A stretch of DNA of 6,348 nt, taken from the NCBI GenBank assembly GCA_012719015.1, contig JAAYBE010000078.1:1-6348 (forward strand), read 5' to 3'. This stretch comes from Actinomycetota bacterium. Lineage in GTDB: Bacteria > Actinomycetota > Thermoleophilia > UBA2241. Both the position numbers and the translations under genes were made by a program. Positions 5,099 to 6,348 of the stretch are shown here, in pieces; position 1 is the stretch's first letter, and every line of letters begins with the position of its first letter. The notes beneath the pieces were generated by a model that worked only from the letters and a program-made list of their open reading frames with translations, did not search any database and was not told the origin of the DNA.

Positions 5099-5875
5099 GT
5101 GGACATCGTCGTCTGCGTGAAGACCAACCCGGACCTGGAGATGGTCCGCGTCAAGGATCGCGTGGCCCAGACCGAGGGCGTGCCGTACAAGATCGGCGAC
5201 CTCGAGAAGAACGCGCTGGAGGCGGCGGTGGCGCTGCGCGAGGCCGGTGCGGCCGCCAAGGTCACCGCCCTGTGTCTGGCCGAGGGCAACCGCAAGGCGG
5301 CCGAGGACATCAAGACGGCCCTGGCGATGGGCGCCGACGAGGCCGTCGTGGTCGACGACCCGGCGCTGGCCGATCCGGACGAGGCGGCGGTGGCCGCGGC
5401 GCTCGCCGCCGCCGTGAAGAAGATCGGCGCCTGCGACCTGCTGCTGTTCGGCGAGGGCTCGAGCGACAACTACACCGGCCAGGTCGGCGCCCGCGTCGCC
5501 GAGCTGCTCGGCCTGCCGCAGATCGGCTACGCGCGCAAGGTCGAGGCGGCGGACGGCGCCGTGCGCTGCGAGCGCAGCATGGACGACATGATCGAGACGG
5601 TGGAGGCGCCGCTGCCGGCCGCCGTCACCGTGGTCAGCGAGATCAACGAGCCGCGTATCCCCGGCCTCATGCAGATCATGAAGGCCAAGAGCAAGCCGCT
5701 CCAGGTGTGGTCGCTGGCCGACCTGGGCCTCGAGGCCCCGGCGCCGGTGCGCGAGATCGTCAGCAACCTGGCGAAGGAGCAGGACCGCAAGCACATCGTG
5801 TTCGAGGGCACGGCGGCCGAGCAGGCGGACGCCTTCGTCGACGCCCTGACCCGCGAAGGCGTCCTGGGGAGGTAA
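5099..5875 (+). CDS. fixA: FixA, electron transfer flavoprotein beta subunit
   Basis: FixA (258 aa) pairs with FixB to form the ETF-like flavoprotein that accepts electrons from the dehydrogenase or, in bifurcating complexes, from NADH. The N-terminus MDIVVCVKTNPD is typical. Residues 120-138 (GSSDNYTGQVGARV and following) form the nucleotide loop that binds AMP in ordinary ETFs and a second FAD in bifurcating ones. The ETF-beta signature is at about 178-204, including EPRIPGL (184-190) and IMKAKSKP (193-200). The length is normal. The start is GTG at 5099 with AGAGAGGTG (5086-5094) upstream, a weaker site than those of its neighbours. No other in-frame start retains the conserved first strand. 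fixB follows after 2 bp. Confidence 0.93.
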   Translation: MDIVVCVKTNPDLEMVRVKDRVAQTEGVPYKIGDLEKNALEAAVALREAGAAAKVTALCLAEGNRKAAEDIKTALAMGADEAVVVDDPALADPDEAAVAAALAAAVKKIGACDLLLFGEGSSDNYTGQVGARVAELLGLPQIGYARKVEAADGAVRCERSMDDMIETVEAPLPAAVTVVSEINEPRIPGLMQIMKAKSKPLQVWSLADLGLEAPAPVREIVSNLAKEQDRKHIVFEGTAAEQADAFVDALTREGVLGR

Positions 5876-5877
5876 CG

Positions 5878-6348
5878 ATGACCGATCTGCTCGTCTACAG
5901 CGAGAGAGTCGACACCGCCCGGGAACTGCTCGCCGGCGGCAGGGAGCTCGCCGCGAAGCTGGGCCTCGGCGTGAGCGCCCTGGCCCTGGGGCCGGGCGCC
6001 GCGGCCGCGGCGGCGGATCTGGCCGCCGCGGGCGCCGACACCGTGTACGTGAGCGAGGAGGCCGTCTTCGACGGCTGGCCGGCCGACGCCGTCGCCGCCG
6101 GCCTGGCGCAGGTCGCCGGACAGGCCGGCGCGGGCGTCGTGCTCGTCGGCTCCACGCGGCGCGGCAAGGAGACGGCGCCGCGGCTGGCGCAGAAGCTCGG
6201 CGCCGGTTGCGTCACCGACGTCAGCAGCCTCGTCGTGGAGGACGGCGAGCTGGTCGCCGGGCGCTACGCCTTCGGCGGCGCCACCGTGGCGCGCGAGAAG
6301 CTCACCACGCCGGTCAAGGTGTTCGCCGTGATGCCCAAGACGTTCAGC
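5878..6348 (+). CDS. fixB: FixB, electron transfer flavoprotein alpha subunit (partial, C-terminus beyond right edge)
   Basis: The N-terminal 157 residues of the ETF alpha-type subunit FixB are visible. This part is the alpha/beta domain that packs against FixA. It includes GSTRRGKETAPRLAQKLGAG (91-110) and RYAFGGATVA (129-138), both standard ETF-alpha landmarks. The C-terminal FAD-binding domain lies outside the window. The ATG at 5878 is preceded by GGGGAGG (5866-5872), which overlaps the end of fixA, so translation is probably coupled. No stop occurs before the window edge, which is why an ORF scan that requires a stop may miss it. Whether it carries an extra N-terminal ferredoxin domain can be ruled out: it begins directly with the alpha/beta domain. 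Confidence 0.92.
   Translation, partial: MTDLLVYSERVDTARELLAGGRELAAKLGLGVSALALGPGAAAAAADLAAAGADTVYVSEEAVFDGWPADAVAAGLAQVAGQAGAGVVLVGSTRRGKETAPRLAQKLGAGCVTDVSSLVVEDGELVAGRYAFGGATVAREKLTTPVKVFAVMPKTFS

Noticed and set aside
1..6348. CRISPR arrays, insertion sequences, tRNA or rRNA genes
   Set aside because: No spaced direct repeats, transposase-like reading frames, terminal inverted repeats or tRNA-like clover-leaf sequence were seen.

Overview
The window is 6.3 kb of GC-rich bacterial DNA with tight operon spacing and mostly strong GGAGG-type ribosome binding sites. It carries a set of acyl-CoA and electron-transfer genes. The base composition and gene families (DUF3870, a glutaconate-type CoA-transferase, FixABCX-type flavoproteins) suggest a high-GC Gram-positive (actinobacterial) or similar GC-rich soil lineage. 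The sequence alone does not fix the phylum.

Left part, minus strand: two adjacent genes for a class I (glutaconate CoA-transferase-like) heterodimer. Subunit A is complete (263-1240). Subunit B starts at 257 and runs off the left edge. A 193-bp divergent promoter region (1241-1433) separates them from a plus-strand gene for a small DUF3870 protein (1434-1856), which appears to have a leaderless or nearly leaderless promoter. A GC-rich hairpin without a T-run follows that gene.

Right part, plus strand: after a 264-bp non-coding region (1857-2120) with a GTTC/GAAC palindrome, a promoter and a structured leader comes one operon. It encodes an acyl-CoA dehydrogenase (2121-3353), FixC (3444-4733), FixX (4746-5027), FixA (5099-5875) and the N-terminal part of FixB (5878 to the right edge). 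Strong intercistronic hairpins lie between the dehydrogenase and fixC and between fixX and fixA.

Together the genes suggest a pathway in which an organic acid is activated by CoA transfer and oxidised (or its enoyl form reduced) by the acyl-CoA dehydrogenase. Electrons would pass through the FixAB flavoprotein and the FixCX oxidoreductase to or from the quinone pool, possibly with flavin-based electron bifurcation. The substrate cannot be read from the sequence.

The most unusual signal is regulatory. The CoA-transferase operon and the dehydrogenase/fix operon point in opposite directions, yet both begin with near-identical promoter layouts (TTGC-like -35, exactly 16 bp spacer, GTGTATSATG -10). 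Both then have alignable leaders of about 125 nt with a CCCCCAG...CTGGGGG hairpin, a possible enclosing helix with compensatory base changes, and a GAGGAGGAG ribosome binding site. I recognise no known riboswitch family. This may be an undescribed cis-regulatory RNA or attenuator shared by two operons of one pathway.
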